From positions 1 to 28,141 of the forward strand of contig CAYHZL010000024.1 of assembly GCA_964361075.1 (NCBI GenBank): a DNA stretch of 28,141 bases, read 5' to 3'. Position 1 is the first letter of the stretch. Every line of letters starts with the position of its first letter. Made by a program: the position numbers and the translations under genes. The notes beneath the pieces were generated by a model. That model was given only the letters and a program-made list of their open reading frames with translations, was not told the origin of the DNA and did no database searches. Of the stretch, positions 1-8,761 are shown piece by piece. The DNA comes from CAYHZL01 sp964361075. GTDB lineage: Bacteria > Bacteroidota > Ignavibacteria > UBA10030 > UBA8401.

Positions 1-76
1 TATCGGGCTCATAATTCGCCGCGGCGAATTGTAGGCTGTAAGTTCGCTGTGGCGAGTTCAAGTCCTGCCCCCGCTA
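1..76 (+). tRNA. 3' part of an initiator tRNA(fMet)-like gene, interrupted by two palindromes
   Basis: Bases 1-14 read as the 5' anticodon stem plus the CTCATAA anticodon loop (CAT) of a bacterial initiator tRNA. Bases 57-76 read as the T loop TTCAAGT, T-stem CCTGC, acceptor strand CCCCGCT and discriminator A; no complete CCA is encoded. What should lie between (the CCCGA stem, a short variable loop and a GCAGG T-stem) is replaced by a longer stretch holding an 18-bp perfect palindrome at 13-30 and a related imperfect one at 41-58. The 3' anticodon stem is lost, and the T-stem GCGAG/CCTGC has one A-C mismatch. The 5' half lies outside the window. It may be a broken gene or remnant, or an RNA carrying an inserted palindrome. 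The identity of the two flanking parts is fairly secure; function is doubtful. Confidence 0.5.
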
Positions 77-81
77 CAAAG

Positions 82-120
82 AAACACAAACGCCAACTTT
101 CGGGTTGGCGTTTGTGTTTT
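82..120 (+). terminator. Intrinsic terminator after the tRNA-like gene
   Basis: A perfect 16-bp stem (82-97 with 104-119) closes a TTTCGG loop and runs into a T-rich end. It sits six bases after the tRNA acceptor end, as expected for a tRNA transcript terminator. Confidence 0.85.
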
Positions 121-491
121 AAAGCTTCTCGCAACAATTAAGACGAACAAAACACTTCCCAGAATTTCCTTTTTATTGTCTAATAATAGCCACCTGTACC
201 CCAAAATTGTGTTTAAAAACCACGCGATCGCGTGATTGCGGATGTGGTTGAATGTTCGTACTATAATTTCAAGTTTGAGTATACATTAAGGGCATCTCTA
301 AAAACAGTGTCGTCATTGCGAGCGAAGCGAAGCAATCTTCGTTTCTGTGTGATAGAAAAGGATTGCTTCGGTCGTTCCTCCCTCGCAATGACAATGTGTT
401 TATGTTTTTTAGAGACGTCCTTAAGAAATTTTTTTGTGATATTTACAACTGTAATTATGTTTCGTAATAATTAAAGTTAGAGGAGGTCTTT
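121..491. other. Intergenic region before the T9SS gene: shared repeat plus MITE-2 copy A
   Basis: No convincing gene is present. Bases 222-272 match bases 24466-24516 at about 41 of 51 positions, so this leader repeats upstream of an unrelated gene. The similarity reaches a TTAAG at 286-290, exactly where MITE-2 copy A is inserted. An unusually strong ribosome binding site, AGAGGAGG, lies at about 479-486, just before the T9SS gene. Confidence 0.6.
291..420. mobile_element. MITE-2 copy A (130 bp, TTAAG duplication)
   Basis: The left end is GGCATCTCTAAAAA; the reverse complement of the right end is GGACGTCTCTAAAAA. TTAAG is present directly outside both ends (286-290 and 421-425). Between them, 312-392 is a long imperfect hairpin beginning GTCATTGCGAG and ending CTCGCAATGAC. 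A related hairpin occurs at 22580-22698 without these ends. There is no coding capacity, so it would need a transposase from elsewhere. Confidence 0.75.
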
Positions 492-3400
492 ATGAAAAAA
501 GTATTCGTACTATTTACTTTACTTCTTTGTTCATCTTTAACCGCACAAGTAAAAATCTGGAAACAGACCACCACAACAGATTTTTCGGCTGGTACATTTG
601 ATCGTGTTGTCTCTACAACTGTCTCGGACGGTGAACTGCAACTGAGCCATCCTTTGACTCAAGTCGGTAAGGATACACTTGATTCTTCCATACCGCGTTT
701 TGTCAGTTACGACGATGCCGGAAATTATCTTCAAGGGTGGATTTCTTCAAAAAAAGTATTCGTTCAGAAATTCAATGGTCAACGACAGCCAATTAGCAAT
801 GCAATCAACGTGAATGAAAATGCTCGCGCTGAAGGATCGATGGTTGGTGTGGCATTGTTGAATGACGGCCGTTTTGCTGTTGGCTGGGTTGAATTGATTG
901 ATTCGACTGGAAATAGTTTGAGGTATTGCCAATTCTATGACGCCTTGAATGCGAAGGTGGGAAATAATATTCGCATCTTTAACGTATATAACGCAACCCA
1001 TAGCATCGCACGTCCCATCGCCGATCAAATCAATCAGCGTTTCCTTTTCATCGGGACGGAAGGAAATTCGATGAAAGAATTTCAATCGTATGCGTGGCTG
1101 TACAGTCCATCGGGTATTAAACTACGGGATTCTATAAAGATTGTTCCTTCTATCGTAACGAAAAACGAATTTCAAATTTACGGAATATGTCACAACGGGA
1201 AATTTGCATTCGTATGGTCCGGCGGTGATGTTAATTATGGTCCATACGATTCGTACTTCATGATTTCCGATTCAAATGGTAAACCTTTAATGACACCCGT
1301 TATAGCAAATGAAAATTCATCCAAAGGCGATTCTCCTATCGCAACGTTTGACGATTCGGGAAATTGCTGTGTTATCTGGTCCATACATGCGTATGTCATA
1401 CCTGGTCCTCCGGGGAAGATACACGGACAAGGATTCGATTTCTCGGGAAGAAAGATCGGCGGTCTTATCCAATTGACAAATTTTCAATCTGGAGATGCAA
1501 ACTGGAAAGATATTTCATGGGTGAACGGTATGTTTAGAATGACGTACGGTTTGGATTTTCACAACGGCCAACCAGAACAACAATGGGCATCATACTGGAA
1601 AATTATGTCCATCACTTCCGGGAATTTTATTTCGGGAATATTCGATGCGGGAAGTCAGCAGACAAATTATCAAAAGATATCGTGGAACGGAAATACTCCG
1701 TCCGGTACACGCTTGAAATTTCAATTACGATCTTCGACAACAAAAGAGGATATTCAATCTGCTTCATGGATCGGTCCGTCGTCAGTTTCGGATTATTATA
1801 CGAATGCTTCGGGAGAAAATATTAATGCCACAATAAATGTTAAAAGATTTCTCCAGATGAAAGCATTTTTCGAAACCGACACGAATGGAATGACACCTGT
1901 CTTGAACGATGTCGGCATTTCGTATATGTCTACAGATACTAGTGCCCCGGCTCCTGTTTCAAATGTTACTATGCGCGGAGAACATCGCCGAATCGTGATC
2001 GACTGGAAAAAAAGTCCGTCATCGGATGTAAAAACGTACCGCATCTATCGTGCGGTTGGTGTGAAAAATTTTGATTCAGAACCATTTATTGCACTTCCGG
2101 CACAAACGGTTTCATACATCGATTCATCTGTTTCGTATGATTCAACGTACCGATATGGCATCACCGCAGTGGACAGTACGTTCAACGAGAGTATGATGAT
2201 GCAGACCGAGCATATTTTTCCAAAGACCATGAAAATATTTGTGTCACCGTCGGGATCGGCACAGGGAGACGGGACATCATCCAAACCGTTTTCAAAAATC
2301 AAAGAAGGAATTGATTTTTCATTCAAGGGAGATACCGTTTTTGTTCTGCCAGGTGAATACACCGAAGATGTAGTGATGAAAGAGGGAATTGCATTGATTG
2401 GCAGTGGCGCTTCGACAACAAAAATTATTTCTTCCAATTCCAACGGAGCCGTGTTGACAGCATCGCATACCACTGTGCAAGGATTTACGTTTCAGGTTGC
2501 GCGTGGTATTGTTGTCAAAGGAAGTTATTCTACTATTAGTGAAAATATTCTTATTCATCAAGGTTCAGGGTTCGATGTCGGAATTTTTCCTGGATCATAC
2601 GAGCATATTGTCATCAGTAAAAATATCCTGATGAATTTTTCGATTGGTATTCAGGCTGTCGGTATGCCGAATCCGCCGCTGTCTCCGATCATGATTCGCA
2701 ACAATATCATTTATGGCTCAACGGGTGTGCAAAATGTCTTTAGTAATTTAAACTTCGTCAACAATACCTTTATTGTTGCGGGTTCGGGTGTTGCGATTTC
2801 CGTTGGCATCGGTTCTACGGCAATTATGAATAATTGTTTTGCTGGTTATCCTTCGCAGGGAGGCTATGTACGCTCGGTGTTAAAACCACAATTGGGTTCA
2901 TTTCAACTTGAATACAATAATCGGTGGAATTTTAACGGAGACATGGCAGATACGCTTTCGTCCACCAACATTTCTGTCGATCCATTGTTCATAAACGTTG
3001 CGAAAAACAATTACCATCTCGGAAACGGTTCGCTTTGCATTAATGCGGGAAATTCTTTGCCGGAATACAACGATAAAGATGGAACGCGGAACGACATCGG
3101 TGCGTACGGAGGTCCCGATCCTTTACCGGAGTACATGACGTTTGCACTGGCGACCGAACTTTCATTGAAAGGGAGAACGGGATTTCCCGGCGATACGGTT
3201 TCTGTTGATGTTATTCTCTCGAAAGCGGCGGGGGTAAAGAAAGCAGATATCGAAATTCAATTTGATAAGAATGTTACGACATTTATTGATGCAGCAACCA
3301 CATCGTTGACGAACGGTTTTTCTGTTACGGTTCACGGTTCGCAAGCCGGTAAGCGTAGTATCCATCTTGAAGGTGCATCGGAGATTTCATCGGGAAGCGG

Positions 3401-5333
3401 AACTATTGCGACGCTCCGATTCAAACTCAACCCTTCAGTTTCCGGTGAGCTGCACAGTGCTGTTGAAATTGGTGGTGCAGAGATATTGGATGGAGGAAAT
3501 AATCGTATCGTTCTTTCTTCGATCGCAAGTGGACTGATCGTCATAAAATCACCTGCGTCATTTCCTCACCGGATTTTTGTTGATGGCAGTTATTCAGGAA
3601 TATCAGACGGAACAATTTTTCATCCCTATACGACCATTCAACTAGGAATAAGCAACGCGAAAGATAGTGATACAGTTTTTGTTGCAGCAGGAATGTACAT
3701 AGGACCAATTTCGATGAAGAGCAATGTGTATGTTAAAGGCTCAGGCGCAGCTGTTACGACCATTATCTGCCCGAACGATCCGCTCATCAGTATTCCGACA
3801 GTGGTACGATTCAAGAATGTACAAAACACCGGCATCTACGGGTGTACTCTCATCAATGAAACCATTGGAAGTGTTGTCGAAGTGATGTCGTCGGATGCTG
3901 ATATTGCCATGAACAAGATCGATCAATCGGGTATGGCGATTGTTTCGGTGATGGTTTCTTCCGGTTCGCGTGTTACCATCCGCGATAATTATTTTATTGA
4001 ATCGAAGTACGGCGGCTTTGTTATGATCAGTCTTGGATCTGACAGTGCAATAATATTCCGTAACATTTTTTCTCCCACTTCCGCACAAGAAGTGATTTCG
4101 CTAGGTGCCAATGCCCGCGCGACGATCACGAACAACGGATTCCATCTTTCGAAGGAAATGATGACGGGGATAACCGGTCTAAAATCAAAACGGTCGTTAG
4201 TAGCAAACAATCTTTTTGTTGGGAGTGCATCTGCCGGATTCGGGATGAAACTTTTTGATGCCGAGAGCACTTATGTTCTTAATAATATCTTTGATGTACG
4301 GAAAACGGGGATTGACGAGAAAAGTGGTTCGCAGTTTATCCTCAACAATGTGTTTCTCGGCAGTGCCGTTGGTGTGAATGTTGCATCGTCAACAACACAT
4401 CGCTACAATCTTTTCTCGAAAAATTCCATTGATGTAAATAACGGAAATCTTGATGCAACGGAAATCTCAAGCGATCCTCAGTTCATCGATCAGGAAAAAG
4501 GAAATTACCATCCAGCGGCGATGTCCATTTTGCGAGATGCGGGAGATCCAGCATCGCAGTGGAATGATAAGAACGGTACACGGAACGACATCGGTATCTT
4601 TGGCGGACCATACGCCGACACATCAATGTTTGTTTCTGCGAATATTCGATTACGCATCGGCAGCGTTTCTGGAACTCCCGGAGATACAGTGACAATTCCC
4701 ATCATCGCTTCTGGTATCCTTGGAATGTCCGGAATGCAGCTGATGATTGAGTTTGATTCTCAACGATTGCAATTGCTAAATGTTCATACAACAGCGTCGA
4801 CAAGATCGTTCTCCATGGTGCAAAAGAATATCGGGCAGTCTATTGTCACCGTGGAAATGAACGGCTCAGGTTCAGTGGTGATCGATAGTGCGGCTGTGAT
4901 GGAATTGACGATGCTTGTTTTGCCTCAGGCAACTGGTAGTGCTTTCGTGAAGTTCCAAAACGTGTATGTGATGTCAGGAGTTGCACAGATGATCTCTGTT
5001 CAAAACGCAGAAAATGGAATTGTCGATCTTACACCATTATCGATGAGAGGTGAAGGTGTTTCTGTTCCCGAAGCCTTCTCGCTTGCGCAAAATTATCCCA
5101 ATCCTTTTAATCCGACTACAACGATTGAGTATCAATTATCGGTGAATACACGAGTAACATTAAAAGTATATAATATTCTTGGACAAGAAGTAGCAACACT
5201 TGTTGACGGAGAACAAAAGGCAGGATATTATAATATGCGTTGGGATGCAACGCGATTTGCATCAGGTGTTTACATTTATCGAATAGCAACGAAAGATTTT
5301 GTGCGAACAAAAAAAATGCTTCTTTTAAAATGA
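492..5333 (+). CDS. Giant T9SS-secreted beta-helix protein with duplicated DUF1565/cohesin-like modules
   Basis: A 1613-residue exported protein of unknown substrate. Residues 1-19 form a signal peptide ending TAQ. About 20-480 is a beta-rich region. About 483-572 is a fibronectin type III domain. Then a module occurs twice: a DUF1565-type start (IFVSPSG at about 580; IFVDGSY at about 1027), right-handed beta-helix repeats rich in N and I, a closing NDKDGTRNDIG-type motif (about 868 and 1366), and a cohesin-like beta-sandwich (about 890-1018 and 1385-1517). Residues about 1528-1613 are a type IX secretion sorting domain with YPNPFNP and a basic KKMLLLK end. This predicts export across the outer membrane and surface attachment or release. 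A strong AGAGGAGG site supports the start. It is monocistronic and followed by a MITE and a terminator. Carbohydrate or adhesive function is possible, but no catalytic residues are recognised. Confidence 0.93.
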   Translation: MKKVFVLFTLLLCSSLTAQVKIWKQTTTTDFSAGTFDRVVSTTVSDGELQLSHPLTQVGKDTLDSSIPRFVSYDDAGNYLQGWISSKKVFVQKFNGQRQPISNAINVNENARAEGSMVGVALLNDGRFAVGWVELIDSTGNSLRYCQFYDALNAKVGNNIRIFNVYNATHSIARPIADQINQRFLFIGTEGNSMKEFQSYAWLYSPSGIKLRDSIKIVPSIVTKNEFQIYGICHNGKFAFVWSGGDVNYGPYDSYFMISDSNGKPLMTPVIANENSSKGDSPIATFDDSGNCCVIWSIHAYVIPGPPGKIHGQGFDFSGRKIGGLIQLTNFQSGDANWKDISWVNGMFRMTYGLDFHNGQPEQQWASYWKIMSITSGNFISGIFDAGSQQTNYQKISWNGNTPSGTRLKFQLRSSTTKEDIQSASWIGPSSVSDYYTNASGENINATINVKRFLQMKAFFETDTNGMTPVLNDVGISYMSTDTSAPAPVSNVTMRGEHRRIVIDWKKSPSSDVKTYRIYRAVGVKNFDSEPFIALPAQTVSYIDSSVSYDSTYRYGITAVDSTFNESMMMQTEHIFPKTMKIFVSPSGSAQGDGTSSKPFSKIKEGIDFSFKGDTVFVLPGEYTEDVVMKEGIALIGSGASTTKIISSNSNGAVLTASHTTVQGFTFQVARGIVVKGSYSTISENILIHQGSGFDVGIFPGSYEHIVISKNILMNFSIGIQAVGMPNPPLSPIMIRNNIIYGSTGVQNVFSNLNFVNNTFIVAGSGVAISVGIGSTAIMNNCFAGYPSQGGYVRSVLKPQLGSFQLEYNNRWNFNGDMADTLSSTNISVDPLFINVAKNNYHLGNGSLCINAGNSLPEYNDKDGTRNDIGAYGGPDPLPEYMTFALATELSLKGRTGFPGDTVSVDVILSKAAGVKKADIEIQFDKNVTTFIDAATTSLTNGFSVTVHGSQAGKRSIHLEGASEISSGSGTIATLRFKLNPSVSGELHSAVEIGGAEILDGGNNRIVLSSIASGLIVIKSPASFPHRIFVDGSYSGISDGTIFHPYTTIQLGISNAKDSDTVFVAAGMYIGPISMKSNVYVKGSGAAVTTIICPNDPLISIPTVVRFKNVQNTGIYGCTLINETIGSVVEVMSSDADIAMNKIDQSGMAIVSVMVSSGSRVTIRDNYFIESKYGGFVMISLGSDSAIIFRNIFSPTSAQEVISLGANARATITNNGFHLSKEMMTGITGLKSKRSLVANNLFVGSASAGFGMKLFDAESTYVLNNIFDVRKTGIDEKSGSQFILNNVFLGSAVGVNVASSTTHRYNLFSKNSIDVNNGNLDATEISSDPQFIDQEKGNYHPAAMSILRDAGDPASQWNDKNGTRNDIGIFGGPYADTSMFVSANIRLRIGSVSGTPGDTVTIPIIASGILGMSGMQLMIEFDSQRLQLLNVHTTASTRSFSMVQKNIGQSIVTVEMNGSGSVVIDSAAVMELTMLVLPQATGSAFVKFQNVYVMSGVAQMISVQNAENGIVDLTPLSMRGEGVSVPEAFSLAQNYPNPFNPTTTIEYQLSVNTRVTLKVYNILGQEVATLVDGEQKAGYYNMRWDATRFASGVYIYRIATKDFVRTKKMLLLK

Positions 5334-5377
5334 CATCAACCCGCTTCGGAGGGATTTTGTATGGGGACCAAAATGAG

Positions 5378-5511
5378 CAATGCTGTCAGGTTAGTAAATA
5401 GTCACACTGAGCGACGTTCCGACAGTGCTTCGACTCATCCTAAAAAACAGGATTCGCTCAGCATGACTGTCGGAACGGAGTCGAAGTGTTTCCTTAACCT
5501 GACAGCATTGT
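5378..5511. mobile_element. MITE-1 copy 1 (134 bp, CCAAAATGAG duplication)
   Basis: The ends are inverted repeats CAATGCTGTCAGGTTA. The 10-bp sequence CCAAAATGAG lies immediately outside on both sides (5368-5377 and 5513-5522); an eleventh base differs (A versus T). The interior is a hairpin with a GTCACACTGAGCG start and a GTCGAAGTG end, a type of dispersed repeat. It sits 44 bases after the T9SS gene stop codon. A short open frame across it is a by-product of the repeat. Confidence 0.85.
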
Positions 5512-5616
5512 CCAAAATGAGTCTCTATCTTTTAAGCGTTACATAGAGGCTCAAACATTTTTCTGTTTCAATAAACCTCGATGGATCGAAACACCGAACA
5601 GGTTTCTAAAGACAAG

Positions 5617-5653
5617 GCATTCCGTTCGCCACAGCGAACGGGATGCTTTTTTT
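5617..5653 (+). terminator. Intrinsic terminator downstream of the T9SS gene
   Basis: A 13-bp stem with one G-T pair (5617-5629 with 5634-5646), loop CACA, is followed by seven T residues. Its stem top is the palindrome TTCGCCACAGCGAA, a variant of the TTCGCCGCGGCGAA repeat found elsewhere, so a dispersed palindrome appears to have been adopted as a terminator. Confidence 0.85.
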
Positions 5654-5702
5654 ATTCTACAAAAACAATACATACGCTCCCATACTTTTTTCACATCATT
5701 CC

Positions 5703-5731
5703 TTGCTTCACTTTTTCAAATGAAGTATATT
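5703..5731 (+). promoter_or_regulatory. Candidate promoter for the spmA-spmB-barrel unit
   Basis: TTGCTT at 5703-5708 and TATATT at 5726-5731 are separated by 17 bases and lie 38 bases before the spmA start codon. The match is to the sigma-70 type consensus; no experimental support. Confidence 0.45.
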
Positions 5732-5768
5732 AACAAAAAGAAAATATTCACTTTCCATCAGTTTCGCT

Positions 5769-6785
5769 ATGCTTAATTACGTGTGGATTTCTCTTATCGT
5801 CATCGGTATCCTAACCGCCATCGGAAAGGATATTAATGATGAAGTCCGCAACACATATCGCCACAACATTCCTCTCAGCGCAACATTCACTATTGCGCCA
5901 GAGGCGCATCAGCCTTTGGCTGAAAAAAAAACTCCGGCATCGCTTCGCACAACATACAAAGGCGAAATTATTATTTCTGCCGAATCATTTAATCACTTCT
6001 ATAATAGAACAACTGTACACAATGAAGTCAGACAATCGGCAATAATTACTACGTCAGCACGTGGTGAAATCACAATCACACTTCCGATCAATGATGCGAC
6101 ACCGGCACTGTGGAAAGAAATGGCGAAAGGCGGCAGCGGAAAAGATAAGCTTGAAGGGAAAGTGGAGTCCCTTACTTTTTCTGAAGATAAAAGTACAGCC
6201 GCCGTTTCTTTTGTGATTGAAAAAATCAGTTACATAAAAATTAAAGCTATTACAAAAGCTGCGCTGGAATATGCAGACATCGCCGTAACTATTTCACTCG
6301 GATTAATCGGCGTGATGGCGCTGTGGTTAGGCGTGATGAAAGTTGCCGATGAAGCAGGTTTGCTGAAAGTGCTGACAAAATTATTAACGCCGCTTACGAA
6401 AAAATTATTTCCCGAAGTACCTCCGGATCATCCCGCCGTTGCGGCGATGATTATGAATATTGCCGCCAACATGCTTGGCTTGAATAATGCAGCAACTCCG
6501 CTCGGACTAAAAGCAATGGAAGAATTAAACAAGCTCAATCCGAAAATTGGCACTGCAACAAATGCAATGGTTACATTTCTTGTTATCAATACATCGGGAT
6601 TAACACTGATACCTGCCACCGCAATTGCAATTCGAGCGGCACAAGGTTCGGCTGATCCGGGAATCATCATCGGTACATCAATGTTTGGCGCCGGCTGCGC
6701 AACAGTTGCCGGACTTATTGCCGTGAAAATTTTACAACGATTATCTATCTACAAAACATCCGATGTTTTAGAGAAGAAAAATTAA
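5769..6785 (+). CDS. spmA: SpmA-like nucleoside-recognition (Gate) domain membrane protein with a large insert
   Basis: 338 residues against about 190-200 for classical SpmA. Residues 1-20 form a first membrane segment, and the familiar SpmA core resumes near residue 155 (ITKAALEYADIAVTISLGLIGVMA is interrupted family sequence) with AANMLGLNNAATPLGLKAM and a final hydrophobic pair. Between them lies an insert of about 130 mostly soluble residues, probably on the far side of the membrane. In spore formers SpmA/SpmB affect spore core dehydration; in non-sporulating bacteria the pair is of unknown role, perhaps nucleoside or small-molecule transport. The stop codon overlaps the spmB start by one base. 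No ribosome binding site is obvious. Family assignment is firm; function is not. Confidence 0.85.
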   Translation: MLNYVWISLIVIGILTAIGKDINDEVRNTYRHNIPLSATFTIAPEAHQPLAEKKTPASLRTTYKGEIIISAESFNHFYNRTTVHNEVRQSAIITTSARGEITITLPINDATPALWKEMAKGGSGKDKLEGKVESLTFSEDKSTAAVSFVIEKISYIKIKAITKAALEYADIAVTISLGLIGVMALWLGVMKVADEAGLLKVLTKLLTPLTKKLFPEVPPDHPAVAAMIMNIAANMLGLNNAATPLGLKAMEELNKLNPKIGTATNAMVTFLVINTSGLTLIPATAIAIRAAQGSADPGIIIGTSMFGAGCATVAGLIAVKILQRLSIYKTSDVLEKKN

Positions 6786-7333
6786 TGGCTGATCTCTTTC
6801 GTTCTCTTATCAATATTATTTCTGTTTTTGCTATTCCATTATTCATACTTATTTTTTTAGGATGGGGATTTGCGAAAAAAGTAAAAGTGTATGAAGTATT
6901 TGTTGAAGGTGCGAAAGAAGGTTTTCAGGTTTCAGTGAAGATTATTCCATACTTAGTTGCAATGCTTTTTGCAATTGGTATTTTTCGTGCGAGCGGCGCT
7001 ATGGATTTTGTCGTTGCAGCGTTATCGCCTGTAACAACACTTATCGGCATGCCGGCAGATGTTCTTCCCCTTGCATTATTGCGCCCACTTTCCGGCAGCG
7101 GTTCAATGGGATTGATGACGGAGTTAATGAAAACGCATGGACCAGATTCGTTTGTCGGTGTGCTTGCTTCAACAATGTATGGAAGTTCGGAAACAACTTT
7201 TTATATTGTCGCTGTCTATTTCGGTTCAGTAGGAATTAAAAACACTCGCCATGCAATTCCGGCAGGATTGATTGCAGATCTTTTTGGAATGCTCGGCGCA
7301 TTGTTTATTGTTCGAATGTTATTCAGAATATAA
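6785..7333 (+). CDS. spmB: SpmB-like nucleoside-recognition (Gate) domain membrane protein
   Basis: 182 residues, the usual SpmB length. It has several membrane segments and the family motif LLRPLSGSGSMGLMTEL followed by STMYGSSETTFYIVAVYFG and KNTRHAIPAGLIADLFG. It starts inside the spmA stop codon (TAATG), so the two are translationally coupled and presumably act as one membrane complex. AGAGAAG just upstream may serve as ribosome binding site. Role outside sporulation is unknown. Confidence 0.9.
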   Translation: MADLFRSLINIISVFAIPLFILIFLGWGFAKKVKVYEVFVEGAKEGFQVSVKIIPYLVAMLFAIGIFRASGAMDFVVAALSPVTTLIGMPADVLPLALLRPLSGSGSMGLMTELMKTHGPDSFVGVLASTMYGSSETTFYIVAVYFGSVGIKNTRHAIPAGLIADLFGMLGALFIVRMLFRI

Positions 7334-7351
7334 TTTAAGGAGCGTCTCATC

Positions 7352-8701
7352 ATGAATAAAAATAAAATAACAGCAATTCTTTTTCTCTCACTTTTTTTCC
7401 TCCAATTTTCTTCCGCACAAAAAGGTGCGGCAAAACCTGCCGGGGACGAAAAAGTAGATCCAAGTTCCATAACAGGCGGCGTTGGTCTTACGTGGATAGA
7501 CGGTAAAGCGTACTATTTAGTAAGCATTGCACCGGAACTTGCGTTTGGAAAATTTGGTGTTGGTTTAGATCTGAATTTGCGTATCAGCAGCGAAGATCAG
7601 AAAGTGCGTCCGGGCGATTTTGATGGTGGGCGATTTGTTCGGTACGTGCGATGGGGACACAAAGGCGATGATGTTTACGCGCGCGTTGGTATTTTGGATT
7701 ATTCAAAACTTGGTCACGGTTCTATTATGTATCAATATAAAAATAGTCCGAGTTACGATGACCGCCGTTTGGGTTCTGAGTTTGATTTGAATTTTGAAAA
7801 ATACGGTTTCGAAACTGTGTATGGAGATTTTGCGCGTGCCGGAGTTGTCGGTCTTCGTGGTTACGTGAAGCCGATGCAATTCTTGCCGGCAGTGGCAAGC
7901 ATTCCGATTATCGGCGGTTTGGAAGTTGGCGCGACATGGGCAAGCGATTTGCGCAGTGATTCGCGCGATACCGATATTGTAAGGACACCGACAGTTCCTG
8001 CAACTTTTTCTAAAAAACAAGATCTTGGTGCGATGAGCATTGTTGGTTTCGATCTTGGTTTGCCGTTGCTTCGCATTCCAACAGTTAGTTCTACACTGTA
8101 TTTTGATTATGCAAATATCGTGAATTTTGGAAGCGGAACATCACTTGGCTTGGAAACAAAATTTTCCGGAATAGGCATTCTGACTATCGATACTAAACTT
8201 GAACGACGATGGAATGGTGACCAATACGCACCAAACTATTTTAATACATTTTATGAATTAGAACGATATCAGTTGAACGGGATTGCACTTCAAAGCAAAG
8301 CTCGACAACTTGCGAATACAATTTCGCCTGGTCCAGGAATTTTTGGCGATTTGCTCGTTGATGTACTTGGCACAGTGCAAGTACGAGGTACATATTCTAA
8401 ACTTGATAATATAGATACCAGCGGCGTGCTTCACCTTGGCACATCGCTCGGCGATAAAATTCCTCTTGTTGTTGTTGATGCAGGATATGACAAGCGAAAT
8501 ATTAAAGACAGCAAAGATATTTTTACTCTCGACGAGCGTTCATTGCTGTATGCTAATGTTGGCTACAAACCGTACCCATTTATGATTGTGTCTATATTAT
8601 ACACGTGGACATTTAAACCTGTAGCCGATGCAAGCGGCAATTCGCATTACGAATCGCAAAAGCAAGTAACGCCAAAAGTTTCATTTGTATTTCCACTATA
8701 G
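7352..8701 (+). CDS. Exported beta-barrel-like protein, function unknown
   Basis: 449 residues with a signal peptide (hydrophobic stretch at about 7-20, cleavage after FSSA). The rest is rich in alternating hydrophobic/polar strands with many G, Y and F residues, and ends in VTPKVSFVFPL, with a terminal hydrophobic pattern typical of outer-membrane barrels. I do not recognise a specific family. TAAGGAG lies 11 bases before the start. It follows spmB by 18 bases and is closed by a terminator, so it is probably transcribed with spmA-spmB; a shared envelope transport role is an inference from position only. Confidence 0.75.
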   Translation: MNKNKITAILFLSLFFLQFSSAQKGAAKPAGDEKVDPSSITGGVGLTWIDGKAYYLVSIAPELAFGKFGVGLDLNLRISSEDQKVRPGDFDGGRFVRYVRWGHKGDDVYARVGILDYSKLGHGSIMYQYKNSPSYDDRRLGSEFDLNFEKYGFETVYGDFARAGVVGLRGYVKPMQFLPAVASIPIIGGLEVGATWASDLRSDSRDTDIVRTPTVPATFSKKQDLGAMSIVGFDLGLPLLRIPTVSSTLYFDYANIVNFGSGTSLGLETKFSGIGILTIDTKLERRWNGDQYAPNYFNTFYELERYQLNGIALQSKARQLANTISPGPGIFGDLLVDVLGTVQVRGTYSKLDNIDTSGVLHLGTSLGDKIPLVVVDAGYDKRNIKDSKDIFTLDERSLLYANVGYKPYPFMIVSILYTWTFKPVADASGNSHYESQKQVTPKVSFVFPL

Positions 8702-8709
8702 TAGTGAAG

Positions 8710-8742
8710 AAGTCGGACATTTTCTGAATGTCCGACTTTTTT
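8710..8742 (+). terminator. Intrinsic terminator of the spmA-spmB-barrel unit
   Basis: A 12-bp perfect stem (8710-8721 with 8727-8738), loop TTCTG, ends in a T run. It lies eight bases after the barrel gene's stop codon. Confidence 0.9.
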
Positions 8743-8761
8743 AAAATTAAAAAATATTTCT

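Noticed and set aside
1..79. Group I intron or tmRNA end as explanation of the split tRNA-like sequence
   Set aside because: The insert is about 40 bases, far too short for a group I intron, and tmRNA acceptor ends differ from CCCCGCTA.
232..474. Open frame of 80 codons before the T9SS gene
   Set aside because: It runs through the leader repeat and MITE-2 copy A; such frames inside palindromes are common and there is no ribosome binding site.
5361..5546. Open frame of 61 codons after the T9SS gene
   Set aside because: It lies mainly in MITE-1 copy 1 and its flanking duplication and has no family resemblance; it is a by-product of the element.
5769..7333. Sporulation capacity suggested by spmA/spmB
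   Set aside because: The pair is widespread in non-sporulating bacteria and no other sporulation gene is present.
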